Positions 13,301-25,305 of a stretch of 64,000 nucleotides of DNA are shown one piece after another. How positions within the stretch are numbered: the stretch's first letter is position 1; each line of letters starts with the position of its first letter. Origin of the DNA: Agelaius tricolor (Eukaryota; Chordata; Aves; Passeriformes; Icteridae). The position numbers and the translations under genes are program-made. The notes beneath the pieces are model-generated. The model was not told where the DNA came from. It saw only the letters and a list, made by a program, of their open reading frames with translations, and did not search any database. The DNA is taken from NCBI GenBank assembly GCA_023055355.1, contig JALJCS010000035.1, forward strand, positions 4,092,001 through 4,156,000. The letters are read 5' to 3'.

Positions 13301-16300
13301 CAGCTGCAATCTCACTGTGTCCACTGAGGATCTATTTTTAGAACAGTCAAATATTCCTTGCTGCTCTATTGTACCACGTTTAAGCCTCACTTTTATGAGT
13401 CCTATAATTAGTATTCGTCTCTTGTTTGGTCTTAGAATCACAGACACTTTCAATAAGAAGGTCTGTTACAACGTGTTTAACATCTGGAATATGTTAGGCT
13501 ATTTTAAATAAAATTATTACTGTGCAGACAAAATCTAATTTATGAGTGGAGGAGGACAGGATGACTACAGCACTGCTACAGTGTGGGTGCAGAATTCCTC
13601 ATTAAAGCATTGCCTGAGAGGTTAAGGACTTGTACCAGCACAAGGAAAAAACTCTCCAGACTTTCCCCCCCCCCTCCATGAAGGTTCAGTGGAACAGGTT
13701 TGACTTCATTGCCTCAGACTTCACCCACCAGGTTTTCATTTGGCCCAGAGGCAATTGGCCTCTAAGCACTGCACCAGTGATTTCCCTCTTCCAAGACTGT
13801 CAGTACAGTGAGCTTCAGCAGAAGAACACAAAATTGAATAAACAGATAAATAGCAACACCTTGGTTTGGCTTTTGGACCAGCAAAACATCAACTGCCAGG
13901 CAGAGAGGAGCCATATTATGTTAAGCAAACAAATTAATAAGTTTTAAGTTTTGAACTATTCACTAAAGTCAATGGAATGCCAGCAAAATGCAGCATGACA
14001 GGGTCTGGAGCCTGCACACCATTTATCTCAAGCTAGGAAGTGTAACAAAAAAATACTTTCCATCCATGTCTGCTGTATCAGGAGACCCTCAAAAAGGTAA
14101 AAAAAAACTGATGGTGGAAAACCAAGAGTACAGAGCAGCAATTCCTCATGTGAAATCTTAAACTACTGAACTATCTAAGAGCAGCACCATGAAAATGAGT
14201 AACTGAAGACCTGAGGGAGGTACCTGGGAGAGGCTGAGCCAGGCTGGGCTGCCTCTGCTGACACAGGAGCAGGAGGTGTGAGGCTGAGCAAGCTCTGCCA
14301 GCTCCAGGGAGAGGATCCATCTCTTGGCTGAGTGTCATGAGCACAGAGTTCACTGGGCTCCAGAAGGGATTGGGAGCACAAGAAACCAAGCACATGAGAT
14401 GTTATTCCTGACAATGGCACATTCTGGACCAGAAGGGCTGTCAAGACACATTGCTGGAGGATGAGAGAGTATCCTAAGAGAGTGTTACCATATGTTTATC
14501 TCATTCCTATCTTCTCCCCTGGAGGCAGACACTGCCCTTGGCCACTGCCTGAAAGGCAGCACGAGCTAGAGAGGCCTCATGGTGCAATCCAGTTCTGTGC
14601 TTCTCATTAAGAGACAGAATAAAAATCCTAATTCATCATCCAGATATCTCAATAACCAGGTGATACCAGTGCAAAATCCATCACTGGCATGGTACAGCTT
14701 CTGCACCCCAATAAAACACAGACAGAAAACACCACCTAGCTTCAAAAGATAAGCCAATAATAATTATAATAAAAAAACCCAAAACAAACAGTCAAGAGTA
14801 ATTTGATTCTTTTCTAAAAAGAAATTAAATGTCAGAGATTATAGACAATCAGTTCTTTGTTCTTCACCCTCCTTTACAGCAAAGAAAGGCAAACAAAAGC
14901 ATGAATTGGTTTAGTCAACACAGAACAAACAAGTTCAAGTGAAATTGCCTTAAATCCTGTTCATTACAACTTCCATGGCTGCACCACACACACCATGAAA
15001 CACTTCAATAGAAAGAAGTAATTTCATAGTGCCTTGAATTCAGTAATGAAGAACTTATCTACAAGCCAATGAATTGCACAGCAAAGACAGCTTTGCAAAT
15101 TCTACAGTATAATTCACACATTGAATGAAATAACCTGAAGAAAACATCCTCTGGAAAGGCTCCTGCTGCCTGCTATGCCTGACCTGGACCAAATGTCTGT
15201 GGCATTTGAATTTTACACTAAATGAAGGGACACAATGCACACAAGAAAGGAAGTGCTCTCATCAGGAAGCTGCTCCCTTCTGCTGTGGGATAAACAACTC
15301 TAAATGGCACATTGCCACCCCGACCACCACCAGGGAAATACTCATTTTCACAAAATGAGATCTATTCTTGTCACAGAGATATGATCTAATACTACAGCAG
15401 CACTAGGCATGGCAGAAAGTTATCAGACAGGCTGAGATGGTGAGGTTTGCAGTGCAGCTTTCAACTCCTGCATAAATGGATCTGCATGTGTTCCAAAAAG
15501 CATCTGTACTCAAGTTATGAGAGCATAAATACCAACAAAATGAAAACAGCTGTAATTATCCAGTAATCCATAACCCCACAGATTTAGATATTTAACTTCA
15601 TCAATCTGACCATGACAAAACCTTGAAACAGTAATTTAAGACAGCCCAAACATTTATAATTGAGAATTAAAACAGTTTAAATAAAAATTCATTTTTATTG
15701 CAAAAGAGTAGCTTCTCTTTGCTCCCTCCCACAATCCCTCTGCTGTTGCCAGAGTTAAAGCTGGTAGCCGGGTGATATTTTTATTTTCAAATTTGCATAT
15801 ATATAGAACCCCAAAACTAATTACAATAAGGTAAAACCCAAGAGAAATCCAAGATAGAAAATGCTCAAACAGAAGTTTTATACATGAATACAAAGCAAGA
15901 CAGGCACCCAGTCCATCCACACGTGATTGTTCCAGCACACAACGTAGAAATTTTTTAATTTTCATTTTTCTGAAGCAAGAACAGAGCCCCCTTTATGCCA
16001 AAGCAACTCACAGAATCCACAACTCCAAACCATTAAGTGCAATTTGCAAGTACTTTGCACTGCTAAATAATACCTGAAGAGTGCTGAATCAGGTTTCTAA
16101 TGGCCCCTTCATTTAGTGTTACAATAAGCAGCTTCTGCATTTTTCAAACTGCAGATCCCTAATTATTTCCCAACGGAATTGAGGGCTCCCAGAGCAGCCC
16201 CAGTGCCAGATGCCCTTCTGACTCCTGTTTCCTGCAGCCAGCAGCTCACCCACAGCACAGGGGGATGAGCACCTGATCCCACAGGGCTGCTCAGCAGCCC

Positions 16301-19300
16301 TAAGGGCACCCAGTGAGGAAATGGGGTTGACAAGGAATTCATCTTCCTTTTTTCCAGGACAGCTCTGGCCCACCCTGTGTCCCTAGGCTGGCTTGGTGCA
16401 TCAGCTCAGCTACAATGGGAAAGCACATTTTGGTGATATTTCTCTGACCCTTAGAAGAAAAAGGCCACAAGCTGAAAAACTTTGTGAACTGGGCTGAAAT
16501 CAGCAGGACTTGAGCAAAAGCTGTGCAGAGAAAAGCCAAGAACTTGAGAGCTGATCTCGAATTGTGATGGCTCACTGCTGGCTTGTGCTCTTTTGGCAGT
16601 GGAGCCCAGAGGATGCCAGGCTGTCCTCCCAGCCATGCTGCCACCAGTGTGGGCCCTTGGCAGGACTCTGATCTCACACACTGACTGACTGCTGATGGCT
16701 GAACCAGCTGCAGTTTGACTGGGAGAAAGTCAAATTATCAAACTACCTGCAAAAGGCCTTACTTAATATTTTACATGAGCTGCTAACCTGACCTGTCTTA
16801 ACTCTATCACAAAAAACGAAATAAAGTGTTAAATAATTCAGCTCAACATCCTAGTTCTTAATTTAGAATACATGCACAGTATTTTTAAACTACATGAAAA
16901 AATTGCAAGACAAATTCACTTGGGAGAAAAGGAAATAGACCATTTAAGACCAACCTGTAATTAATTTCAACTTGAGCTAATTAACAGCTTTCCTTGCATA
17001 TTCTCAGAAGATTCATTTTACATTCAGAATGCAGGAGCTTAAAGATTCCATCCCTGGCCTCCCTCCAGGAACATACTGACTCCAAACCAAGTTCAAAGCA
17101 AAAGCAGTCTTGGTTACAACAAATACCCCTCAATTCTGGGTTCCAGATTCTGGACTCTGACTGAAGGTGAAGCCTTGGGCAGCACAGACTGCCCAACAAT
17201 ATGGAAACACCTCATTCTGATCTCTAAGCAACCTCTGGCTTCTCACTGGATATGGTTTTTTAATCAATCCCAAAAAAATTCACCCTATCTCTTTCCCACA
17301 AGGTTTTGAAGGCTTTTACACATGCTTTTACTGTCTAACCACACTTTAGACCATGAGCATGAAGTTATTATACCTTCTCCAGACTGTAACTGTAGAACCC
17401 TGAGTGTCCAGGACTCTGCAGGATGTGTAACCACTTCTTTTCTGCCAGATTCCCACAAATGTAGGAGTTTTAAGTCAAAGGCAGCATCACTTGGATGGAT
17501 CAACAGATCCTGGAGCAGCACTTCACAGCAGAGCTGAAACACCTACCTGCAGGGGTGAAAAGCTTGGAGTGCTTTCAGAACAAAACACAAAAACTGTTTT
17601 GATACATATTTTCCTTTCTCTGACACCTTTCAGAGTGTGACAGCAGTGGTGGCTTAGCCTTTAAAGTGTAAAGGACTTGTTAAAAACTGACTCAAAGCTC
17701 TTGGTGAACAAGAGAACTGCAGCTGTCAGCTACAGTCAGGTCATGTGCTTGCACCCCCCCCAAAAAAAATAAACAACCAGGAAACCAAGCATGGAAATAG
17801 CTAAACAGGTCAGAAATAACACAAAATAACACATGAATTGCACTGTTAGCTGGCTGCTAAGTCAATATTTTTCCACAGTACTTAAGTGAACTCTCCTATT
17901 TGTTACCCACAGCTCATTCCAAACAAGTGGCCAAATAATCATTTCTTCTTACATTGTGTCTAACACCACCATCATCAACCAGCAGAGAACCTGCAGGTAT
18001 TTAATATAAATTCAGAAATTCCACACAAGACTCTGCTCCACCACAGCTTTACCAACACATTTCCAACAGCAAATAAGGCTGAATTTTCAACTCAGCTTTT
18101 TCAAAGGCAGGAAGCAAAGCAGATGAGACTCAGGGAGTTCTACAGCAGAAGGGAAAACAGCTCAGAGGTTTTGGGAGCAAACACTCAAGTTTATTCCCTT
18201 CCCCAGGATTTAAGTATCCAGGACAAATTCTCAGCAAAGTACTCTTCTTCAGGGGAGTAAAATACTTCTCTATATATTTAAAGTCTACTTTGTGCTTTCA
18301 AAAGCACTTGCAGAAGAGCTTCCTTTTCCTCACCAGCCTCTCAACCCCTCTCCACGTGATGTGTGAAATGTATTTTTTCCAGGAAAACAAAATGAGACTG
18401 GAAGGAATAAAAATGGTGAGTGTTTATGAGCAGGGGTGGCACTTAGCTTGATAGAGTTTGAATTTTTTAAAATGACTTTTTAAAGTAATAACTTTTATAG
18501 TGAAATAATAATGTACTGCTGACCAGGAAGCTCATTACAATCTAGATCAAGGGATTATACTTTGATTTGTCAATCTGGAAAAACAGATCATTTTTTTTCT
18601 AATCTACTCTTATCACTGAAGCGCATTTATCCCATTTACAATCTTATTACTTACCTGTAATTTAGGGATACTTTAATTCATGAGATACACCTTAAGAACT
18701 ATTTTTTAGATCCATAAAGCCAAAGAGAGTCAGCCTGATGTCCAAAGGCAGCAAATTTGAACCATTAAAATGATAATATAATCAAAGGCACTACACATTA
18801 TACTTACTAGGAAAGAGTCATGCTTGAGATAGTTCAGATATTCCATCAGAACAGTGGCAAAATGCAAGATCAATTTTTTAAAATTCCCATTATTTCTGAA
18901 GCTAAGTGATTTTGACTGTAAATAGGACATTTTCTAAATGGGCTGAAGAGCAATACATTTTTCACAGAGCTTTCAGAAACTTAAAAAGAAAAATCCTGCT
19001 GGTCAATGGTTCAATCCAATCTGTGCTTTTTCAAATATCTTATTTATTTTCCATTTGCATAAATTCCACCCTTGAAATGCCATTGCAAGTGATTATTCAT
19101 TATTTAAATTTACTTTGGAAATTAAACTCAAGGGGAATTATCTAAAGTATGTCAGACTGAAAATGAGCTGTGAATCTCCAAAGTTAATTTTAGCCTCGTG
19201 TGTTAAGGAAGATTCAAGTTCTTAACTGCCTTTTAATATTAAGAACTACTTATTCAGCAAAGTCCCTGTATTACTTTAAATGTAAACCTCTTTAAGCTAA

Positions 19301-22300
19301 TATAAAAAAATTGAAATCTGTAATCTTTGGAAGTTTTATAAAAGCAGCTTCTCAGTTTTTCTGCAGTATATTTAACCTTGGTAACTTGACAAGTGAGTCT
19401 AAGTAAACAGTCATTTTTCCACATTTCAGCTGCTTCCAGCATTACGTAAACTCTGAACAGGAGGAGAAGCAAAATTCTATTCAGTCTCCTGAACAGCTGT
19501 GCAAGCTGCTGCTCTGGGTGCTTTTTTAAATACATACCCCCTAACACACAGAGATTCCAATCAGTTCATTATGACAGATATTCCACAGAGCAGCCAAAAA
19601 TCATCATGTCAGCTTGGGAAAGTATTTGGTAAAATCATCTGGCCTGGGTTAGGTGTGTCAGACTGAAGGGTGGTAATTTCTAGCCTATGATTCTAGAATC
19701 TTTTCAAGTTTAGGAAATGGTTCTATTAAAAGATTTGCATCTTAAGCATTATCTGGAACCACACAACTTGCCAGTAGAAGGAAATTTCCAAGGGAAGTAG
19801 CTTCTATTAGATTTTACACAGCTGGACTTTAATGCTGAGGGAAGGCAGGAAGCTTTGAAGCAATGGATGGCCCAACTCTCTGAGCTCCTCAGCAATCCCC
19901 AGCTGGGAGATCAGGGGTCATGCCTTAAGGATATTGTTATAGAGATATATTAGGGTTCAGCACATGAGTTTTAGATTTCAGTGGAGGAAGCATAACAGAG
20001 AAACTTATTTTCAACACTAATTTTAACTCAGGAAAAGAATTTTGACTGTTGTCTATTTTAGAAGTCTTTATATCATAATTGCCTGCAAAACACTTTTATT
20101 TTGACAATTGTGGCTTTGATCAAAGTGGAATTAAATCCAGTTTTTTGTCTTAATATAGAGCTGCAGTCCCCCTTAGCAGAGAACAAAGTTCCCTGGGAGC
20201 ACACTAGAGCTGCATGAATGGAATGCTGATTGTGCTCCATTCTCCCTCAAGTACCTCTTGGAAACCCAGGAAGGGGGAAGTGGGAAAAACGGAAATTTGC
20301 ACTATAAATGACCCACTCTGCAAGCGGCATTCTCTCAGTGCCTTCCAGAACAGAAGAATTAATGCTGATTTCTCGATCTGAAGGCTAAATATTAGTTTGA
20401 TTTAATGAGTTCCGATTTGCAATTGCAACATGTATCATCCAGGGAATCTTCCCAGTGCACAGGGGATTCACTGACACTGGTGAACTTCATTATTCTCCAG
20501 AGAAAGAATCACCCTGGAGTTCCACAGAACACCCAGGGAAGGGAGAACAACTGGCCAAAGAAAACTTTTAGAGGCACTCAGCCCCTGAACACAAAGATGA
20601 GATCTCACCCAAGAGCCAGGCTTGAAACAGTGATTTTTGTTAAAACAATTCAGCACACAGAACACTGCTGCTGCACTGACCAAAGTTTTCTCCAGGGATT
20701 TTTTACTGACAGATGAGTATCTCTGGGTGTGGGTTTAAATCTCACATTGTCTCAAGGGCTGGGTGCAAATAAAAGAGAGGGTCAAAGGAAAATCAAACAC
20801 AACACATAATGTTAAGCCATTTCTTGGGTGCTTTAAATTCAAGCCTGGTATATGCCAGGCTGTGCCTCGTTTCAGAAGAGCTGCTGGCACTGTTAAAATA
20901 ACATTATAGCACTTTTTTTGTTGAGAATATGCAATGTAGTGCTTCCACTTTAGCGAGCACAGAATTTGACACAAGTATTCCTCCCAGAAACACTTCATCA
21001 ACTAATGCAATCACTGTTCAACCAAGAGGAAACAGTAACAAAACAGTAACAAAAAGCATCAAGCTTACATATACTGTTTATACTCCTCACAGAATTTGGC
21101 TCATGGACTCCTCCACACGCTTCAGAAAATGCATGGACAGTTTTGATGGATCACCAGCAGGAATTTTACAAGTTTTAAAAATCAGTAACAGCAGCAACAT
21201 GGCAGGGGGAGGATGTTCATCCAGTGCTCACATTCTGAACAAGTACAAGTGATAACCCACTGTTCTGACACAGACTAAATAAATCAGATGTGTTATTGCT
21301 CAGCTAAACTTCCAGTCTCTGAAAGGATCCTGTATGGCTGTTCCTTTTTATAAGCATTCTTCTCCTCTTAGTTCACTTTTAATTTTTAACTATTATTTTA
21401 TCCTAGTCACATACCTACTATAGCCTCTTGCTTTCTAAAGAAAAGCTTTAATGTAAGGGAAGACTTTATATTTGTTAAATATTATTCTTCAGATATTATC
21501 CCCAAGACACAGAAGAGTTTGAAAACTCTCAGTTAATATTAATAGTCAGAAGTGTTTCTAATTACACCCAGCAAAGCCTTGTGGACATTTCTGATATCAG
21601 GATTGTGACTCAAAATATCCTTGAAGAAATAACTCAGGAAGAACTTTTTGCCTTCAATTCAGCAGCAAGATAAAGATTTATCAGTTTAGCAAACAGCCAG
21701 GGAATTTCATTTAAGAAACTAATTTTGGCTGATTGATCTAAGAGCCAATATAACTTCACTGAAGGCTAAAATTACAGACACCATCAAATTTCACTGAGAG
21801 ACCACCTGAAGCCCAGCTGTCAGAGCTACTGAAGTCATACAAGACCTTACACATATCACAGTTGGCTTCTTCACTGCTCAGCAAAATAACAGCTCTGCCT
21901 TCAAGTGTCTGCAAGAGCAAGACCTACATGTGTAACACTGCAGGCAGCCTTAGGAGTAAGATAAAAAGAAATGCAAGTATTCCCTGTAGAGTGATCTAAT
22001 CCTTTTTTGCCCTGTGACTGCAAAGGATCACTTCTGTAAGGAACCCTGCACTCCAACCCACGTGATCTATCTAAATATTTACACTATCAGCACTATTAAA
22101 ACTCTCTCTGAAGCCATTAAACATAGTATTTTCAGCAAGTGAAATCAAACAATTATTATTTAGATTACGGTTCACTTTTAACTGTTTTTATCAGGGAAAA
22201 GCTCCTTAATTGCTCTCTGTAACTCATAAGAGCCCCACAGCTGTGGTTTCAACTGAATATACTTTAAAATGTCAAATACCTACTTCTGCTCTGTTTTCTA

Positions 22301-22713
22301 AAAGGAAAGAAAAGGGAGGGAGAGAGGGAAAAAAAATAAGAGAACCTAATTAAATTTCTTTCTGTCCATTACTATTTGTACCACTATCACACCAATTAGC
22401 AACATGCACCCAAAGGTTTTTTGTTCATCTCCCTGGCCTCCCTGCAAAGTTTTTTCTTCCCTTCCCTCAAAATGTTTCCAGTGTCCTTTCTCCCTTTTCA
22501 TTCAGGCATATCCTTGCTTTCATGGCTTTCTCTGTGCTCTCTAATCCTATAAACTCTACGCTGATGAAGACACAACATAACAATGTTTTAATCAGTGTAC
22601 ATGACATTTCCTCCTGTTCTAGAAGAGTCTGCCCCCAGTAATCAACTCCCACCACACTTGGATGCTACTTTTGCACTAACTTTCAAATACATCTGCAAAC
22701 ACTGTCTAAACTT

Positions 22714-22747
22714 TGGCAGAAAAGGAGAGCACGTTATGTTAAGAAAA
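22714..22747. repeat. 34-bp element shared with 26776-26809
   Basis: This segment begins TGGCAGAAAAGGAGAGCAC and differs from 26776-26809 at only two positions, both transitions. The flanking sequence is unrelated as far as I can see. It lies in the intron 163 bp past the exon 2 donor. Its nature is unknown: a remnant of an unrecognised repeat or a small duplicated segment. Confidence 0.6.
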
Positions 22748-22909
22748 TACTCTAGGCAGAGAAGAAATCACTGAAACACACAGCTCTCATATTTTGCATT
22801 TTGTTTTCAGCTTTGGATATTCTACAATACCTATCAAACAAAGCCCAGCAATCACTCAGCAACACAAGGAACTGTCAAGAAGGAAATTGCAGCAAAAATT
22901 AATACTTAC

Positions 22910-22972
22910 AGCCATAATTAACTCAAAAGGGTGTTTATACACCCGTACGGGGGACTGGTACTTCTGCACCAT
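22910..22972 (-). CDS. SEC14L1: SEC14L1 first coding exon (residues 1-21)
   Basis: The coding part of exon 2 encodes 21 residues, MVQKYQSPVRVYKHPFELIM followed by A, the highly conserved N-terminus of SEC14L1. The start codon (plus-strand CAT at 22970-22972) sits in a strong context, GCAGCCATGG. The exon ends with ATG GCT before a GTAAGT donor. Joining GCT to the GCA of exon 3 gives the family's I-M-A-A-Y-E-R-R junction in phase 0, which confirms both exons. Compared with the mammalian protein as I recall it, H replaces Y at residue 14. This is the beginning of the PRELI/MSF1 domain; transcription runs right to left from the CpG island at about 25 kb. Confidence 0.96.
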
Positions 22973-23001
22973 GGCTGCAGTTTAGGGAGATCAACTCAAA
23001 C
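22973..23001 (-). other. SEC14L1: SEC14L1 exon 2, 5' UTR portion
   Basis: These 29 bases lie between a good acceptor (minus-strand ATTTCTTTTTCAG, plus-strand CTG at 23002-23004) and the start codon. The UTR starts GTTTGAGTTG. The in-frame TGA at its start closes a short upstream ORF that begins in exon 1 if the two exons are joined directly. Confidence 0.8.
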
Positions 23002-24143
23002 CTGAAAAAGAAATTTTTAAAACCATCTGTCAGACGTAGGAAGCCATTTTCAATTTTCTCTTACAATTAGTCTGTGCGTGGTACCACGCTAGCAATTCCA
23101 CAGGAAATCCTTCACAATTCCCTGACAACCTCTTTTAAGACCCAACAGGGGCCCTGAAAAGCTCTATGTATATATATATATATATTTCTGTCAGAAATGA
23201 CTTATCACTTCTTCCAAAGACAAGATAAAATTAGCACATTTTTAGTCCACTTTTAGTAACAAATCTTCAACATATTTTATGACTCTTTGTCAGGATGGTG
23301 ACATTTCCTGTGCTGCTGCTGCTGAGAACCAAACACTGACACATCCCAGCGACAGGCAGAGAAGCATTTTCCAGTCCCCCAGCACTGTATGTGGGTTGCC
23401 CTGTTCAGAGCAGGGACTAGGGGGAGGGAAAAAAACAATAAAGAAATACAGAAAGCACAAAAAGAAATTTAAAAAACGAGTGTTAAAAGTGCTTGTTTGC
23501 AGAAAGAAGGAAAGAAAATGGATTACAAAAGCCCACTGATGGATCAAAAGCACTCCTTGATCATCTCAAGAAAAAATTGAAACTTTTGAGGAAAACTTAT
23601 GAGATAGATGGGGAAAAAACTTCGAGAAAAATTCCACTATGCAGCCAGAAAAGATTCACTGGCAACACGGAGAGGAATTACTCCAAAGGCTTCGTGCCTG
23701 CTCTACCCAGCAAAGTGCTTGACCCGAACTCTCTCGACTGCAATTACGTTTATTGAAAAATCCTGGCAGTAGCACTCGCATATGAATCGCGGGCTGCGAG
23801 CCAGCCTCATTTTAGCGAGAAATGAGTTTGCTACAGCAAGAAATGGGTTTGCTATGGGTTTACAGCAAGTTCGCTTCGCTTTTCTGTCCGGAAGGCGCTG
23901 CGGGAGCGCTCCCGGCCCCGGAGCTGGGGCAGCGCGGCTCGGCTGCTCCCCGGCCCCGGCCGGAGCCAAGAACAACCCCCCGAGCCACAGGAAAGTTCTC
24001 CGGCATCCCAGCCCCGAGAAGAATTTACCCATGACTACCACGCAATTTTTCTTTAAAAAAAAACAAAACCACCTGAATCAGCACAAACAGCCGCAAACCC
24101 TCTCTAATCCCCGGACAAAAAGAGTTACACAACAAAGAAACTC

Positions 24144-24560
24144 CGAGGAACCGGGACACCCCGGGAGGGGACGGGATGGGGGGACACCGGTGACAGCCCT
24201 GAGCTCTCCCGGAGGGATCCGGGACACCTGGGACAGCCCCGCAGCGACCGGGACATCCCGAGAGGAGAAGGGACACCGGTGACAGCCTCGCGGTGCCCCG
24301 GAGCGATCCGGGACACCCCGGGAAGAGACGGGATGGAGGGACACCGGTGACAGCCCCGGGACACCTTTGACAGCCCCGCATTGCCCCAGAGGGTTCCGGG
24401 ACATTTCGGGAGGGGACGAGACACCTGTGACAGCCCCGCATTGCCCCGGGACACTCCGGGAGGGGACGGGACACCTGTGACAGCCCCGCATTGGCCCGTA
24501 GGACTCCGGGACACTCCGGGAGGGTTGCAGGACACCTGTGACAGCCCCGGAGGGACCCGG
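24144..24560. repeat. SEC14L1: GC-rich imperfect minisatellite in SEC14L1 intron 1
   Basis: Variants of GGGACACCTGTGACAGCCCC recur about seven times, alternating with CCGGGACACTCCGGGAGGGG segments. Spacing is irregular, roughly 50 to 87 bp, with one short interval. The array sits within the CpG island and creates long open frames on the minus strand that I do not regard as genes. Confidence 0.85.
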
Positions 24561-24639
24561 CCAGAGCCGTCTGCCCGGGGCGGCCGGAGCGCAGCAGCCG
24601 CGGGGCCGCCGTGACCCGCCCGACGACCACGACCCCTGC

Positions 24640-24690
24640 CCCACCACCACCACCACCACCACCACCACCATTACCACCACCACCACCACC
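24640..24690. repeat. (CCA)n/(GGT)n microsatellite
   Basis: About 16 CCA triplets, interrupted once by TTA, lie in the SEC14L1 first intron about 210 bp from exon 1. The SEC14L1 transcript would carry the GGT strand. Confidence 0.95.
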
Positions 24691-24805
24691 CCCCGTCCTC
24701 CGCGGGCAGCGCCGACCGCTCCTCGGTGCTCCCCGCAGCCAGCGCTGAGAGGAGCCGGCGGGGAGCGGGCGGACAATGGGAAAGTTGCCGTGGGGCAGGG
24801 CGGCA

Positions 24806-24860
24806 GGGCTGGGGGACGCGGGCTGGGGCTGGGGGACGCGGGCTGGGGCTGGGGGACGCG
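24806..24860. repeat. 20-bp tandem repeat, about 2.7 copies
   Basis: The unit GGCTGGGGCTGGGGGACGCG is present twice exactly (24821-24840 and 24841-24860), preceded by a partial copy. It lies 40 bp inside intron 1 from the exon 1 donor and contains several GGGG runs on the plus strand. Confidence 0.95.
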
Positions 24861-24900
24861 GGTCGCGGCCGAGGGCCCGGGAGCTCGGTGCCGTGCTTAC

Positions 24901-25000
24901 CGCTCGGAGCCGGCCGCACTCTCCCCTCATGCCGCCGGGGCAGCGCCGTCCTGCGCGGGAGGGGCGCGCGCGCCGCCGCCTGTCGTTCGCGGTGCCGGGC
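24901..25000 (-). other. SEC14L1: Probable SEC14L1 non-coding exon 1 (5' end uncertain)
   Basis: A strong donor, GAGCG then GTAAGC on the minus strand, ends this exon at 24901 in the heart of the CpG island. The next acceptor in the direction of transcription that fits is exon 2. The right limit given is only an estimate. The exon contains an ATG (plus-strand CAT at 24928-24930) in a reasonable context (GGCATGA). Ten codons lead to the splice donor, and splicing to exon 2 adds GTT and then TGA. The main start codon therefore lies downstream of a short closed upstream ORF of 11 codons. Confidence 0.65.
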
Positions 25001-25048
25001 GGGGGCGGGCCCGGCGCCTGCGCGCTGCCGGGGGCGGGGACGGGCGGG

Positions 25049-25058
25049 GCGCATGCGC
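25049..25058. promoter_or_regulatory. NRF1-type palindrome GCGCATGCGC
   Basis: An exact GCGCATGCGC core, matching the NRF1 consensus, is flanked by GC boxes about 150 bp upstream of the exon 1 donor. Its position is typical of CpG-island core promoters. Binding is inferred from the motif only. Confidence 0.6.
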
Positions 25059-25139
25059 GGGGGGCGGCGCGGGGCGGCCGCCGGGTGTGAGGGAGGAATG
25101 GTGAGGGAGGAATGGTGCGGGTGGGGGGGGGAGGGGTCC

Positions 25140-25305
25140 GTAGAAATCATCGAGGTTCAGCCCTGCCGTGGGTATAAGGGACAGCTTGCACTAAAGCAGG
25201 TTGGTTAGTGCGCTGTCCGGCTTGGCCTTGAGCACTCCCAGAGGCACAGCTGCTCCGTTCCACTACCTCACCACCCTCACAAAGAACAATTTCTTCAAAT
25301 CTCTC
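25140..25305 (-). mobile_element. CR1 LINE 3' fragment, first of two in tandem
   Basis: Read in reverse complement, this shows the usual CR1 order: a GTGAGGGTGGTGAGG block, a GTGCTCAAGGCCAAG block, an AACCTGCTTTAGTG block and a terminal GAACCTCGATGATTTC. It ends at the edge of the CpG island, so the SEC14L1 promoter is bounded directly by LINE sequence. Confidence 0.8.

Larger units (their letters stand above)
857..22909 (-). other. SEC14L1: SEC14L1 intron between exons 2 and 3 (22.05 kb)
   Basis: The intron is bounded by a GTAAGT donor (plus-strand 22904-22909) and the CAG acceptor at 857-859. It is AT-rich unique sequence with remarkably few repeats. I see one LTR (about 5960-6334), one short CR1 end (about 10255-10375), short homopolymers and one small direct duplication near 3.25 kb. 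No further coding exon, tRNA or other RNA gene was recognised. The open frames inside are short and show no family resemblance. Confidence 0.9.
23002..24900 (-). other. SEC14L1: SEC14L1 first intron (1.9 kb)
   Basis: This intron runs from the GTAAGC donor after exon 1 (plus-strand GCTTAC, 24895-24900) to the exon 2 acceptor. The left part is AT-rich with a short (TA)n run at about 23166-23187. The right part is inside the CpG island and contains a GC-rich minisatellite, an (ACC)n tract and a 20-bp repeat. It assumes there is no additional untranslated exon in between; the sequence alone cannot exclude one. Confidence 0.6.
23860..25110 (-). promoter_or_regulatory. SEC14L1: CpG island and promoter region of SEC14L1
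   Basis: CpG dinucleotides and GC content rise sharply from about 23.86 kb and fall at about 25.1 kb, where CR1 sequence begins. The densest part (about 24.7-25.08 kb) surrounds exon 1. Several GGGGCGGGG-type GC boxes and the NRF1-type palindrome at 25049-25058 lie just upstream of exon 1. This is a TATA-less CpG-island promoter architecture, normal for a broadly expressed gene. The transcription start is not determined but most likely falls between about 24950 and 25045. Confidence 0.85.

Noticed and set aside
707..23001. Assignment of the gene to SEC14L5 rather than SEC14L1
   Set aside because: Both share the start MVQ-YQSPVRVYK, but the exon 3 segment (SDTVNEYKSED, HVIERRCKLD) matches SEC14L1 and not the more diverged SEC14L5.
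24025..24930. A 301-codon minus-strand open frame starting in SEC14L1 exon 1
   Set aside because: It reads through the exon 1 donor into intronic minisatellite and (GGT)n sequence. Splicing would close it after 11 codons.
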